NCBI GenBank assembly: GCA_002633005.1
Contig: NMRA01000171.1
Location: 250,776-314,775 of the forward strand
Length of the DNA stretch: 64,000 nucleotides
Reading direction: 5' to 3'
From: Phoronis australis
Lineage: Eukaryota > Phoronida > Phoronidae
The position numbers and the translations under genes were made by a program. Shown piece after piece: positions 1 through 15,000 of this stretch. Under the pieces are notes generated by a model. That model saw only the letters and a list, made by a program, of their open reading frames with translations, had not been told where the DNA came from and ran no database searches. How positions within the stretch are numbered: the stretch's first letter is position 1; each line of letters begins with the position of its first letter.

Positions 1-87
1 AAACAGCAGGTCATAGAGAGAGTTGACAGTGGACAGCTGGACACTGGTCTCATCACACATCAGTGAATGGACAAGAACTGGCACCAG
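1..87 (-). CDS. MMS19: MMS19 exon 21, truncated by window edge
   Basis: The acceptor is GGTTTTGTTCAG. It encodes LVPVLVHSLMCDETSVQLST followed by VNSLYDLLF, aligned with human SLLLEALSCPDCVVQLSTLSCLQPLL. The exon runs off the left edge. The remaining C-terminal HEAT repeats must lie upstream of coordinate 1. Confidence 0.9.
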   Translation of the reverse strand, partial: MVPVLVHSLMCDETSVQLSTVNSLYDLLF

Positions 88-3000
88 CTGAACAAAACCA
101 TATAAAAGGTTGTTAAATGCATTTTAACATAGCTTGAAGAAATAAATATTAGAGCAAAGCCGAGTTTTGATAAATAAGACCTTTAAACTATGCCTAAAGA
201 CTTTTCATGACCAAACAGATTTTCATTATAATATGTGCTAAAAATATTTCAGGGTCAAACCATCTTTTTTAATAACAACTATTGTTTTATTTCTTCCTCA
301 AAACTAGTTTACTTTCATGACAGAAGAGGACACAGCATAGTTTTTGTTCAGTATATGCTATGTTTCTGTTCATGGAAATCTAGTGCATTACTGGCAACAC
401 ATTGTGATTCAAAAACACCTAACTGCACGATCAAAATCACATTGATTTTCTCAGTTCTTATTATACCTTAACACTGCCACTTAAAACTCACACGTAAGGT
501 ATAAACCTGAATAGGTAGAAGAGTTGACACCACTCACCGGTGGTAGCTCACTCAGTAACACCTGTTTAGGTATGAACCTGAGTAGATAAGACACTGCAGT
601 TAGGTAGAGCTGTTTCTTGCTGATCTTAGAGTTGTGGAATCCTTGAATGAGACGCGGCAGTGCCTCTAAGAAGAACCGTTGGCGATACAAGAGTCGAATA
701 GAAGCATGCATGGATGGAGTCATGATGTCATCAAACTCATTCATAACGATAAAAATGCCATCTGGTGCCATCGTACAGAAATACTCGTCTTCAAATAACG
801 TTAAGATCTGAAAAGTAGTACCAAGAATCCTGAAGGAGTCATGGGCTATCTTAAAGGTATACTCCTGCACCATTTACAACTCTGCTGCCATCACGTTCAT
901 AATGTTCATAAAACAAGGAGAAAGATCTAAAGCACGTCTCCTCCACCCACTCGCTCACAATATAGTGACCTTTGTATGCAAATATGGGGTCAGCTGCTGA
1001 CATCACTCCCAGATGAAGGATTAGGTGAATACCAGAATTCACTACACGTAACAAACATGTACATTGTTGATGTTGAACATTGGTCTGCATGTAAACAATT
1101 ATACAGATGACTGGGCTGTCATACAGTCTGTGATGGTTGTCTGGGAATGTCACATGTCAAGGGCAAGGTTGTCTTGGTGGGTCGCTTGTTTAGCTTTTCC
1201 AGTCTTACAACTTAAAACCTCTTGCTGGTTCTCCAGGTGAAAAATCGTTTACTATTTACCATAACTACACTAAGTAAAACGTAAGTTCCTGTGATGTTTA
1301 TTGACTACAAAACACAATGTCTTTAAAGCCAGACAATACCTTATCAATATATTGGTTCATTAGTGAGTGTCCCTGCAGAACCAGGGCCTTGGTAAGCCAG
1401 AACCACAGCATACAGCTCCTTTCACAGTCTTCATCTCTTGACTCTATTGACTGCCTAAGTACACAGGTAGTGTCCTCCAGAAATGTTTGTACTTCTGAAC
1501 CTATTGGTGAAAAATGCAAGAGTGAACTGCACACGTCTTTTAGTGATTTCCCACTCTTGTTAAGGATATCTCAAACTTTATTCACAAAACTTGGCCATTT
1601 TCACAATTTTTCACATATGTCAAGCAAAATACCTTATCTTCATTCTAAGGGAACATCAAATATGAAATACGAAAAAAGAGTTATCAGAACCACAGTGGAA
1701 CCGCACAACCGCATGGAAATTTGTTTACTACTTGTCAAAGGTTACAGGGCTGTCACTCAAATCAAATCTCCCACCAGGCATAGAGTAGCTCTGTATATAC
1801 CCTCAATCCTTTCATTTAATTCAACTGAGTCGCCATAATATTAAGCCAACGAGGTGTACATATGATAGAACGCTGCCAGGGAAAACAAAGACAAAATGTA
1901 GTTTTGACGCAGAGGGAGTGCATAACACAGTTGAGAACGAATGCATCGAGTAGCCGCACGCCTCTGTGACTTTGAGTTCACAGGCACAGCAAGTTGTGAA
2001 AATAGAAAACCCTCAAATTCATCAATTTGATTCATTTGGTAACTTGAAATTTCGTTGTTTCGAGCTCATGCTCATAACATGCTTTAACCACTGACTCCAT
2101 TTTTGTTATGCATTTTGTACTTGGTTTCATATCAGTCTCCTGGTGAGCTCTCAAACACGGCATGGGTTAATATTTATTCATCAGAGTCTGTTACGATTTG
2201 CGATATAAAGGCATAGTTTGTGCGTAATGTAACAAAGACGAATGTGACTGCTATTTTTTTACAAAAATACTTTATGTTTTGTGAGTTAATTTGTCATAGA
2301 AACCAAACTAAAAGACTAATCAAAAAATCCTATTTTTGAGGTAACAGGTGAAGTTTTCTAAAAAAAAGGTTTCATTAAATTCGACCGAGTGGTTACGAAA
2401 GTTATCAATGTACCTTCCTTAAAAATGAAATTTTTACTTAAAAAGGTGTTAATGTAATAAATAATAACAGCACATAATTATAAGATATTTTTATAATCCC
2501 TGCTCTTTTTTCTTCCAGAAAATACACACATTTACTAGCTGACAAAGTCTATTTTTGATACACGAGTTAGAAGGAGCCCATTAAACAAGGTTTGAGATAA
2601 CCTTAAGATTTCATTTCCAAGATATTTCCAGGACATAACTTTCGTTTTCCACGAGACAATGAATGTAAAGTAATTTTTGCAAAAAAGTGAGAGCTTTTTT
2701 ATTTTATACCATGAAACATTCCATGTATTTTTATAAATTTTTACCCTTTTTCATTTTCCACACACGGAATTTATTTTTGCCATTCTCCATGTTTTCCACG
2801 AGTGAGTGTATATTTTCCCAGAGTTCAACTGAACCTCTCTCACTGTCTACACACCAGCGACATGTTTCACTAAACTGTCATAAATAACTTAATGGCATTT
2901 TTACAGTCAGAGTCTAAATGGAGATTTATGAAGTTATATCATTTTGTGAAACAGGGCCTTGAGATTAGGGCCATTATTCATAAATGCTGATTAATATTTC

Positions 3001-6000
3001 ACACAATACTTACAACTACTACAATACTTGTTTACAATGCCAGCTATGCATTTAGTTGCCTCTATGAACGACTTGTGTGTGCACTGTTTTGCCAGGGGAG
3101 ATAACTTCTGCAAGTATTCTCCTAACCTGAGTACCTTTACCTACAAGAGACAACAAAAATATAAAAAACACGTCCAACAGAATTATTCGCACACTGCATT
3201 ACAACTCATTGATTTTCAATACTATGCTTCTAGAAATCTTGACGTTAAAAAACTACAAAAAGGAAATGAGGATTCTCACCACACAAAATTGGATAGGCAT
3301 ACAAATACATAACATAGTCCACACAGGCATACAAATGCATTACAAAGTCCACAAAAGTTTATCATTCATCTGACAAGTGTATATATATGAAATCCATCAC
3401 CAGAAGAAAATGTTTTCCAGTCCTTAACCAGAGCCATCCTGCTGGAATATTAATAACCTACCTCCTTTTTTAGAGAGCACAACACTGCCATCAGTACAGT
3501 TACTAACTGAGTAGATGAAGGTGGACAATTAATCTGAAACAGCAAGTACATAATTAAAGTTCAAACATGTTTGTGTTACAATACCAATTAATACCAGCAC
3601 ACATTAAATGAAGGGTAAATGCTTGGTAACGACGCTATCATACCACAATACCATATCGCAGTTTTTAAAAACAATATCAACAACCAGAACTTGCAACAGA
3701 GTTCAGATTTAAGACAAGGAGCCCATTTTATCAAGAGTTGTTTAAGACCAGTCGCAGTTAAAAGGGTTGTAGGCACGTTATTGCAAGTATGATGATGTAT
3801 TTTTCTAGAAGAGCAAAATGTTTCAACTGGCATTACTTTTTACAATCACACTTAACGACTACATTCATGAGTCGCATTAATCATCTGTGCTAATTAAGAT
3901 CGAAGTTACGGCCGGATTAGCTAAGACCAGACTTACCATACTTGATAAAACCAGCCCGAGTTTCACATTACAATAATTCCCCAGTATTCAGTTTAACAAA
4001 TGAAACATTTAGAGCAAGTGAAGAGGCTGACCAAATTTCCTGTTAAACGTAATTCCTAACATGTTTGAAATATCTTAAACAGGAAGTAAAATATTTTGAA
4101 AAAATAGAGACCGTGTAAAAATAATTACGGCCACATATTCTGGACACACACACCTTTGCACTTACTGTAATCAAGAAGTAGGCAAATTAAGCCTATGAAT
4201 CTGGACTTTAAAATCTTAAACAATACCAGCATTGGTATCAACATTTAGTTGGAAATGAGAGACAACATTTGACTAGTCGGAGTCATGATTTTTTTAAGGA
4301 CTGTTCAACCAAATGATTTTTGTGAAACGTTTTTCATTAGAAAATGCTCCAAATGTTCTTCTTGGTGAAAGAAATAAACCCCTCTTGTGGTAAAGAAAAT
4401 TTCAAGACTGATTTTGCATAGGCAGATAGCCTAGGGTTCATTCATTTCAAAGAACTAAACAGAATGGAATGCAATTTTACATTCCGAATTATTACCAACA
4501 CTGAACAGACACATTTAACAGAGATTCACACAGTGATGACTTGTCACTGTCAAGAAAGATTGAATCCATAATAACGTTTCATTGGTGAACCTACATTTAA
4601 CAAGTCTGATGATGTGGATTGGGCTTCACGCAGTGATGATGTGTCATTGTCAAGGAAGACTGAATCCATTATGTGCAACACATTACTGGACTGCCTGTGG
4701 AGAGAGAACATTGAATTCATCAAGTACAACACATTATCACATGAGTAGATATGATATAAGACACGTTAACTATGGGACAGAGTGCACTGAGAAATAATGT
4801 CAAAGGCCTTCAGCCTGTTACATTTCTGATCATCAAAGTAAAATTCCCTAACATTCTAAGATCAGGCTATATGTATAAAAACACATACTACGAAAAGTTT
4901 AAAAAATAATGTCGCCTGTTAGAATGTATATCCAAATTAAATGCTGATTATCAGTCAAGGAAAAGCAGAAGTGAAGCTTCATTGATGGCTAATTGAAGAA
5001 AAACATTGCAGTTGGATATCAAGATTTATTTTGATCACTATACTGAGATTAGTATGAAACTAAAAATAAACTGTTCTAGAAAACACATATTGACCAGACT
5101 AAATACACTTGTCATTTCAGCAAGTTATCTGAAAGCCATAAAAACAATTGTGGACGTTCATATACTTAGAAATGAAGGACTGCTTTCCAAATTGGTTGTC
5201 TAACCTCTCAATGAGATTTAAACATTTTTTATTCATACTTGGACCAACGCAGCCAACTAATCAAAGCTTAGGGACACGATTATCTTGGTCACAGTCCCAT
5301 GGCCACGTAAATACTAAGGCTGGGACAATATACCTTTTTTGGGATTTGATTAGATTCTTTTTAGCAGGTAGTCAATTATATTCCATTTTATTAGATTCTT
5401 GTTTGTCAAATTAATTCATTTTTTCTCAACCATAAGTAGTTAACTTACCACATGAACCAATTTCAGGAATAAAATTGTTACATATTATAAGAATTCCAAG
5501 TAATGAAAACCCCGAGCTGCTTATTTGTTCAATATTTCAATAATCTCTTTGAAAGATTTAAATAAGTCGTAACTTTGTAAGACACCTAATTGCAAAAATT
5601 GGAACTAAGAATCGAATCAGAATGGCCTTGGTGTATCAATATGAAAATTAGTCACTCCTGCACTGTGACTCCATAACAATTAGATTAATTGTTGCACCCT
5701 GGTTGAATACTCACTGCTGATTACAGCGACACACAGTGTGTCTGAACACTTCAGCTACAGCTTGAAGACACTGGGGGGATGTCAGCACCGCTTGGCCAAT
5801 CACAGCGCTGGCACTGAGGGTCGAACTGAGGAGACTGGCTAATACAGTCTTGGTGAAGTAGTCGTACACTGTACTGGTATCGTTGGATTGGATAATGGAG
5901 CAGAGACACTTGCACACAGTGAGGGGTTCATCTGATGATGTGGTGTCTAAATAGGAATAAACCAGTTTGTCATAATTCAACACTTCTATCGTGATCGACT

Positions 6001-9000
6001 GAAGACAGATGGACGACAGATGTATGTGTAAGTGTTATCCACATATTCTCTATTTCACAGTGAAATTTGATAAACATTCATATAAACAACAAAGTTAATC
6101 AAATATGATGAGGAGGCAGTGTGGCCTAGTGGTATGCGTTTCCTTTACTGAAGGTCACGGGGCACACACATAGAGCCTTAAGTAAGGTTTCAAGCTCCTC
6201 AGCTCGGTTTTAACTATATAATAATAAAGCATAAAAAGGTTTCAGTTGATCAGTACAATGGCCCCACCCGAGTGGTCTGTACACATCTGGTACCACATGT
6301 ACCAGATCTGGTACCACATGTACCAGATTTGGTACCACATGTACCAGATCTGGTACCACATGTACCACATCTGGTACCACATGTACCACATCTGGTACCA
6401 CATGTACCAGATCTGGTACCACATGTACCACATCTGGTACCACATGTACCAGATCGCCTGCAATTATTTTTTGAGTAATCAGGCAAAACACCATTTCCGT
6501 CATGATGGCAAATTCTGTTAACAGCAAAAAACGATTGGTAATAAATATTAGGTCGGAAAAATTCAAACCTCAGAATGGCTTAGCTACCTTTCCTTTATTC
6601 TCAGTCATGAAAAAAGACAGTCACTACTCTAACAATGAATTTGGCTTCTGCCCAGCTGCCATGACAGTGAATTCCAGGTCATTTTGTTTGAATGTTTTAG
6701 GCTTCTTTTTAAAAACCATAGTCTCACATCGCAGGCAAAAGTGACAAATCACTAATTTTTGACAGAACACTAACTTGCATGCTTGGTGAACAATGAAAAG
6801 CTATAATTATTATTACGTTAATTTCCATTCCATAGTGTTTCATCTTTTTTGAACCTGCAGATTCTTGGGCCTCCCACAACAAATATACCTTGCAAATAAT
6901 CTTACCTGAAGTTGCGCTACTCATGATGTCTAGGTACAAGGGGACAACAACTCGCACGATGTCATCATGTAGAGAGAGTGCTGCCAGTAAATGCAACACT
7001 GCACTCCTGTCAACAGTGTATTGAGAGCCTTCTGTCTCCATGGAAACTACAGAACAGGATAAGTTATACTACAGAACATGGCTTGAGCAAGTAAAAATTC
7101 ACTTACTATGAACTTATTTGTAGCGTATTATTCGAACGTTTCCACCCTCACCTAAGAAACTTTTTCAACGAATCGATTACACGTGTTTTGTTGACTCAGA
7201 TCTAGAATGGGGTCATACACACGGGGAAGCTGCAGTTCTTGGTCAAGCTCCCCCGAGTGTACAACCTCATTCTAGAGCTGGGTCAACAAAACGCGAGTAA
7301 TCATTCTTTGAAAAAGTCCCAAACTATGGAAAATCTATTTTATTGCAAAACATGGCTTGCAAATAAAACAGCACCCCATAGCATTACACAAAAACTTTGA
7401 AAAACTCTTAAACCCGCATATTTCTAATTAGACGTTCACGACATGCTGTCCTCGTTCAGATTTAGACCATCACCCAACTTAAAAACTTGACTTACTCATG
7501 CTCAGATACATGCTCACTCCCAAAATGTAACCCGTGACCTTTGCAATAAATACATTACCTGTGTTTAACCTGGACAACAGCTGTGGTACAATATGATGGA
7601 CAACATAGTGACTGCGACTGGTAGACACATAAGACAGCGTAGCTGCAGCTTCATGCCTAATAATACATGATGAAAGTTCACACACGGAAAAGGCATAAGA
7701 ACATAAAATGCGTATTTATGAGAACGGTGAACGAGTTTTTAAAAAAACATTTGGTAAGTGAGCTGTTTTGGAAAAGTATAATAACTAACAGAGAGACGTT
7801 TGCTTTTTTTCTCAAGTTTTGAGACAAGTCTCTTATTTCAGTATTCCCTCTATACGTTCAAATACTGGGGTCCGGTGCCCAGTTGCATGAAACAGTCCCA
7901 AATAGGGACTCAACAAAGTTCACTAAATCTATTGCATATTTGTGTCTTTCTTTATTCACAGAATGATGTAATCTTTTTCTATCATTTCATCTTTACTATG
8001 ACACTTGGTGATACTTTTATCAATAGTAAATATGATTGGGTAGATAACAAACAAATGAAAGTGATTATCATTTATTTTATATTTATTTCTAAAACGTTCC
8101 TCTTCCCGACTCAATTGACGCAAAAACGCACGTTTCAAAGAGAAACATAGAAAAGCAATCAGTGTTACTATCTCCCTTTGGAAACTAAAATGAAAATGAT
8201 CAAACTGACCAGAAGCAAAGAAAAGCAGATTCCTTACAAACCTCTTTAATATACTAAGCACGTAGAAAAAGAATTCAGTAGTTAAATTTACACATCCTCT
8301 GTCCATAGCCTGACTAGTAAAAACTACAGCTACAAACTAGCTATCTTAACAGGACTGGCAGTGATTCATAATGGATAGACCAGATTAATTACAACTGTAA
8401 ACCTGCCCATTGAAATACTTTTCTCACCTCAAGTGACACATCTATTGACCCACCTCACATTGCTATCTTCATCAGTCAGTGCCCTCTGTAGTAGACTGTT
8501 GGAAGCACTTTTAACTTGCTCCTCACTCAGTAACCGTGGAGTTGATATCAAACCAGCCAATCCTGTCACAGCTAGAGTACGTAATGGGGCATTGTCAGTG
8601 TTGAGGGTGTCTTGCAGTAGTGTGAACAGGGGGTCTCTGTAGTCAGTTAGAGGACTGTCAACTAAAAAATAATACAGAGATAGTTAAAGCTACATAACCG
8701 TAAACTAAACATTTCCAAAACTGTGCCAGTCCTAAGGAAGTGACTTCTCGTGTAAAATTCATGTTAGACAACCAGGACAATTTTCCTACATACAAGGTCA
8801 GAAGAATGTCTTTTCAGTCAGACTGCTTATTAGCGTAAATTGGCCAAGTAAGTAATGAACACCTGTCCAATGAATGCACACAAATACACAGACAAATGCT
8901 TTGTATGTGATGTCTCTATTATGGTAGGTAATGGTTTGTTTTTCTGCCATGAACTGGCATGAACTAAACATCAATAATCAGGCACACATACACATGCACA

Positions 9001-12000
9001 GAGGCAAGGACAGATATATATTCACATTGGTGAAGTAAACTTGTGCTTTCTTAGGAAATTGCTTCAAGCTCCATGCAGTGGCACCTTTGCAACAATTGTT
9101 TAGGTTCATTTTTGGGTGGAATCTTTGTTATATTTCAATAAGGCGAGTTAGTGTTCTTAATTACCAAAATAAATCCATAAGCTGAGAGGAGTTCATTGAT
9201 TGCTTCAGCAATATGATGCTTCACCGCTACTTAACATAATTTGTGACAGTATGAAGTTTTGCTGTTTTGGCTTGAACTGATGATAGCTGCGCCGAACACA
9301 ATTCAAACCAATAAGACAAACACTCACCATCTGAAGATGTGAAGTCTTTACTTATTTTTATCAGCTCCAACATTACTTCAAGGAATATTTTCTGTGGCAA
9401 AGCCTAGAAAAGAATGAACGATTACTTACCAATAGCACTTTTTTGTTTGTTAAGTGAATAATTATGAATGACCAAGCCCACAGATACACACTCACTGTGT
9501 GGTAAGATTAAGGACACTGACAGTTTGCAACTTGACACCTATTGTTTACACATAACATACATTACAAGATGTTGTGTTACTATTTAGATAGACCAGTAGT
9601 TGTGGAAGTGCAGGCACTTTCAAGATGACAAAGGCCCACCTACACATAGCTATACTTCTTTATAACACTCATAGAATGTACTTCAATATAATTTATCTGA
9701 AATGGATAATATACATCAGGTGATCACAACTTATTCAGTAATTTCATTTAGCGAGATATTCCTTCCGAAAAATGAAACCCAGAGGTCCTGAGGCACTACA
9801 GTTAGCACCGTCGAGTACATCACCTGTGTTCTGGCTTGCAGCTGTTCCATCAGTAGAGGCACAGCCTTGCGTAATGTCGTGTAACAGGCAGGGTCAGAGG
9901 CCGAAGCTGTGGCTGACAGTAACTGACCGCATGGTCGGATGGACTTCAGGCCCGGCACACTCATATCTTTACTGCACTCTGATATAAATGGAACATGTGC
10001 ATTACGAGCTGAATGGGCCACAAAGGAGGTTCTAGGAGGGCCTGTGGTCCCCCATGGACACAACCAAAAGTCAGCATGCTGTCCTTAGCAAACATTTTTT
10101 ATTTGAAAATTGTGGTTGGGTCACCCCCTGTGACTTCCTAGACCCACCAATGATCCAACTAATGAAACAGTGTCAGTTCATTTATTATGTAGTGAACTCA
10201 GTTTTCACTTATTTTGCACAATTAAAGTAATTACCAAAATGGCTATTTTTCATTTTGAAAATAATAGGAACTAATTAGCAAAAGTTGTTTTATGACACCT
10301 CCACACTTTAAACAGTTCTTTAGTAGACTAAAGATGTCTTAATCTTTACTTTTGCAGAGTAATTTAACAAAATAGAATTACACTTGTCAGCCATATTGTG
10401 TGCCGTAAGTGAAGAATTGCCATTGTAAGAAATCTTTGAAGACATTGTGCTCTTCACCCACTTACATTCCATTTTATACCTTCCTCCAAACTAAGTTTCT
10501 TAAACAGAAAAGCATTTTAAATTTCAAAATATGATAACAAAATTCCTTTTTAATACAATGACTCAAGTCTTCAGTTTTGATGGCTGGTATCTAGTATTTA
10601 AGGGTAAATAAAGTCGGACAAAATTTTCCTTTGTGTAAAGGCCAGAAAACAAATGAGGGAATCTTCGCAAAAATTTCCAGAAAAATTGATATTCGCAATT
10701 GCTGTGCTTGTGAAAGACTTTATAATGCCCAATAAAAATTTGATGCATAGCTGAAGTGATGTCAATCCTACTCAAACTCCTCGAAAGCACATGAAAAATG
10801 GAATATTGTTTATAAAATATGTGAATGTTGCATTAAAAATTTATGAAGACTGACAACTGCATTGTTGTACTCTCGAAGCATTTCTCACATTTCGAGAAAT
10901 TTTCAGCTGTTACTAACAGTACACATCAAAAGTAATCAGAAAAAAACAACCCAAAATTAAAAAAAATGACCCAGAATTCTCTGAAAAAAATGCCCAGAAC
11001 TCCCTGCCACAGTAGCTAACCAATATGACTGTGCAAGACAGGGAATTTAGCAGACAGCTAACAAGGTGAAATCACAGTTTAGTTAAAACTGATGCGTAAT
11101 TACCCACACATTTACTTGTACAGTTATTATCCAGTAATTTCAAAAAAACAAATATTTGATAAAATTGCAATTTTCAAAGGCTGATTACTTTACTGTCAAT
11201 AATGCTAACTTAACACACTACACACCATGCTTATGATAGACTCAGATTTTCTAAATCTTTATTTCTTTAAAATTTTGACAAAATAGAACTTCACTTGCTG
11301 GCCATTTTGTGCGCTAAATAAGCGAAATATTGCCACAAATGGCACTGAATTATGCAAATTTGTACAGTTACTTTCTGTCTGCACTAGACGTACCCTTCAT
11401 CACCTCCTCCAAGAAGCTGTTCAGCTGCACACTGTCACCAGACAACAGCTTGACAAGAGAGGTCAAGGCCTTTAATGCAGCACAAGTCAAACCCTCAGCA
11501 GTCATCGCTAAGACATCACGTCGCACACACGAAAATACAGAACGGCTGAACTCTAGTACGCATTTCATTCCATAGGTGGAAAAGGCACAAGCCTGGAAAA
11601 GAATTGACCAATTGATTGGTTTATTAGCAATATGCAAATTTCAATATGCTTAGAATCCAAAATTATACATATCGTTTTAAAAGACTGTTTTTTTCAAATC
11701 ACTAAGTAGTTTGAAATTGTTCTTGAAATTCAAAAATATTTGAATGAATTGAAAATGGTTCATATTCAAATTACCGAAATTGGTTGCAACTTAAAATTAA
11801 AAGAAGTAACGCCTTTTTGATTCTACGACATGAAAACATTTTCTTTAAAAGCTTAACAGACCACACAGTAATCGATAACATGAAAAGAAATCAATTTCCA
11901 TTTCACAATGTGACCGCGCACATATTTCCTGCTCACCAACAAATCATAAGAGTCTTGTCGAGCACTCGTTACGTCAGACGATAACTTTTCCATGATCAAT

Positions 12001-15000
12001 GGCAAGGCAAACTCCGCAAACAGTGGGGACGATGATAAGGTGTCACGTAGAGCAAGGACCAACTCCTCTTTGGAGATACTCTGTTCCTCTTTAGACGACT
12101 AGAGCAGAATTAAAATAACTCAGTACTAAATCAAGTAAACAATTTTGTACATTGAGACAGTAAAAGACAGATGAAATCAGACAAAATACCATTCCCCATC
12201 TACTGTCAGCAAAAATGACTGGTAATAGCTTTTAGGGTGGCAAACAGAATGGTTTAGCCACCATACTAACTTTCCTTTTGATTCCCTTCATCCTCACTCA
12301 TCAGGGGAGACTACTCTCATGATGAATTCAGCTTCCAACCAGCCATCATGACAGAGAATTCTGGGTCATTTTATCCAAATAGTTTTGTCTTGTACTCTAG
12401 CTTATGTGTTCACCTAATCAGAGGTGGAGGAAGACTGGCAGAGAATTTAAATAAAACTAATAGAACTAAACCAACTTGAAGTTCAGAATTCATTTAATGT
12501 CTGTATCAGTAAATGTTTTGTAGTGTCAAGATAAACTCATGCACGAATAATTCAAAGGTATGGCAAAAAAGTCAAAGCTTATTGAAAAGCTACTTCTGAA
12601 ATCATGAACTATATGCAGTCTTTTGCAATTCTTAATACAGCCTCTGCGCTTATGTGCATACATAAAAAACAAAACAAAAAACAATCTTGTAGTGACCAAC
12701 TTCAACAAACTTTTCACAAAACCTGTTTCAGAAAATAACACAAAATTAAGTTTAACTGTCCACATTCATAGTGAGGTTACTAACCATAATAATAACTGAG
12801 AATCTCATAAAATTTTGTTATTGCTCAATCCTTAAATTGGATGTCACTCAATAACATTTTAAAAACTTGTTAGTACCCTTCAACACAAAAATGGATTCGT
12901 CAACTTACAGGATTAAAGTCGACGGGGAAGTAACATGAATTGACTTCAAACAGCTCCTCAGCAAACATTTCTGCAAACAAAATGTTCATCATTTCTCAGC
13001 CATGTTGATCACATAGAATCAATGTCAATAAAAATACATAATAGAAACTATATGCATAGTGACAAACAGAATAGTGACACATAGTTCTGGACATATTCCC
13101 TAACAGGAAAGTGGAGAACCGTCCACCATATTTATTGCCCAAAAGGGGTCTTTTAAAGGGCTAAAATGTTTGCATTTGTGAGTGGTTTATATTTTAGGGT
13201 TATCTAAAATCAAATGTACATGATATCAAAATCCGGATGACATAAACAGGCTTAAAACACTTTCAAGTTTGGTGACGTGCTGGTGCCGCAGTGGTGGCAC
13301 GCGAACAGAAAGATCCCAGGATCAAATCATGATGACATTTGCATAAGTTCACAATCAAAAAGAACTCAAACAGCGTTATGATAGCAGACATCAATAAGAA
13401 GGTATGGGTGGTCAATATGGAACATCATCGACTCCGAAGTACTGAGAGCCAGTCAGTTTAAAACTTCATATAATGTCATTACACTTTTTTCATGGATATG
13501 TCATCGTCTTAACATTCAATCACTTGACATTCATAAAGACCTCTTAAGGTAAAGTAATTTGCCGATCATGGGGCTGTGCTTAATAATTGAGAATATCATA
13601 ACGTGACTTAGAAATTACTAGTCTAGGGCACAAGTCTCTAGTTGTGCTCATTTGCTAATTGGCCTGATGTGTCTCACTCACTTATGGGAAAGTTGTTAAC
13701 AATTGTTCTGACACAATGGAAGGCTATCAGTAGATTACGTGGGTCACGCTCTCCATCCATCACTTGAATGTAGCCATAAACAAAGTCTGAACCCATCGAC
13801 TGCAGCTCTGCAACAAACAACAACAAAAGGCATGTCAAATAAGTCAGTTCAGGGTTCACAACCATATTAAATCGACTACTACCGATTGGCAGAACACTAA
13901 AGTTACAATAAAGCTTCACAAAAACAACTTTTGATTTAGAGCACTATTATCAAATTGGTCCCAGAATTGCTCCTAAGTAGAACTGAAGGTGATTTCAGGG
14001 CTTTGCGAGGTCTGACAGTTTGCTATTGCTAGAGATAAGGCTTTACAAGTTGGCTTGTCATGGCGTGTCATTTTGTGTGCTGATCACGGTCTCAAGGAAT
14101 AATGAATTGCCACTTCTTTGCAAACCCTCATCTGAGTAAGGAAGCTTGGTAGCTGCCTTAAGTGGGACTGTGGTAAAGAGTCTTCAATGTGGCGTAAAAC
14201 AGGATTTTATTTCTGTTAACTTCCTGACAAAAACACCGAAAGAGTTATAAGTAATTCAACATTAGCATGGTTTTTATGACACAAAGATCACCACATATAA
14301 CATTTCAATAAAATTTTCAGCATGCGCAGCATTGTAGTAAGTACTAGAATGACAATGTCAATTTTAAATGTTATTTTCATCAACAATTGAGTAATCTTTA
14401 TAACTGATATGCATTTGAAATTATCAAGCATGGGTGTTTAATTGAGTAGCAACTGATGGCAAAACGCCCGCTTTTCCGATGTTCTTTGTTTAAAAATGTA
14501 ATTGTCTAGCAAATCCACTTCCCAAAACAGATGGCTAATCAATCCATAAACTTCTTCAAACTCGAAGCAAAGACTATAATTAACACTCCTAGATGACATG
14601 AACAGGGATCGTGAACACAGTCCCTCACTCATAAACACAGCTCACAACCCTGGTAATCTCAGTTCCGCACCCAAAAACACAGCTCTTCACTCATAAACAC
14701 CTGATAAACACACATACAAGAATGAATGATAATCTGCTATCATGTATGAAACTAAGATCCCGAAACAGCTTAATATCCAGAAAATACCACAAAACTACCA
14801 GAAATACAAAACAGTGATGGTACTCACCTGTCAGTTTCAAAGACAATAGATTAGATAATAGGTTATACACTGATCGCCTGTCATACTGATTCAGGGACTG
14901 AACTTGAACTTCCTTGAATATCTCCTTGACCACACGGACAGCACACCCTGGTGGAAGCTTTGAGAAGCTACTCTGCAGTATCAGCAATAGAAAAGAGAAC

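Noticed and set aside
1317-1838. 173-codon plus-strand frame
   Set aside because: It is antisense to MMS19 exon 19 and has no independent support.
1841-2035. Minus-strand frame with AATRCIRSQL resembling MMS19 AAAKCFAGLL
   Set aside because: Exon 18 at 3014-3140 supplies this part of the protein with correct phases and better similarity; the 1841-2035 frame has no good donor.
6210-6566. Several frames of 68-118 codons on both strands
   Set aside because: All are products of a 21-bp repeat whose length is divisible by three.
8433-8642. Plus-strand frame starting MTHLLTHLTL
   Set aside because: Antisense of MMS19 exon 12.
13266-13340. tRNA-like GATCCCAGGATCAAATC stretch
   Set aside because: A weak B-box match with no matching A box or cloverleaf; not enough for a tRNA or SINE call.
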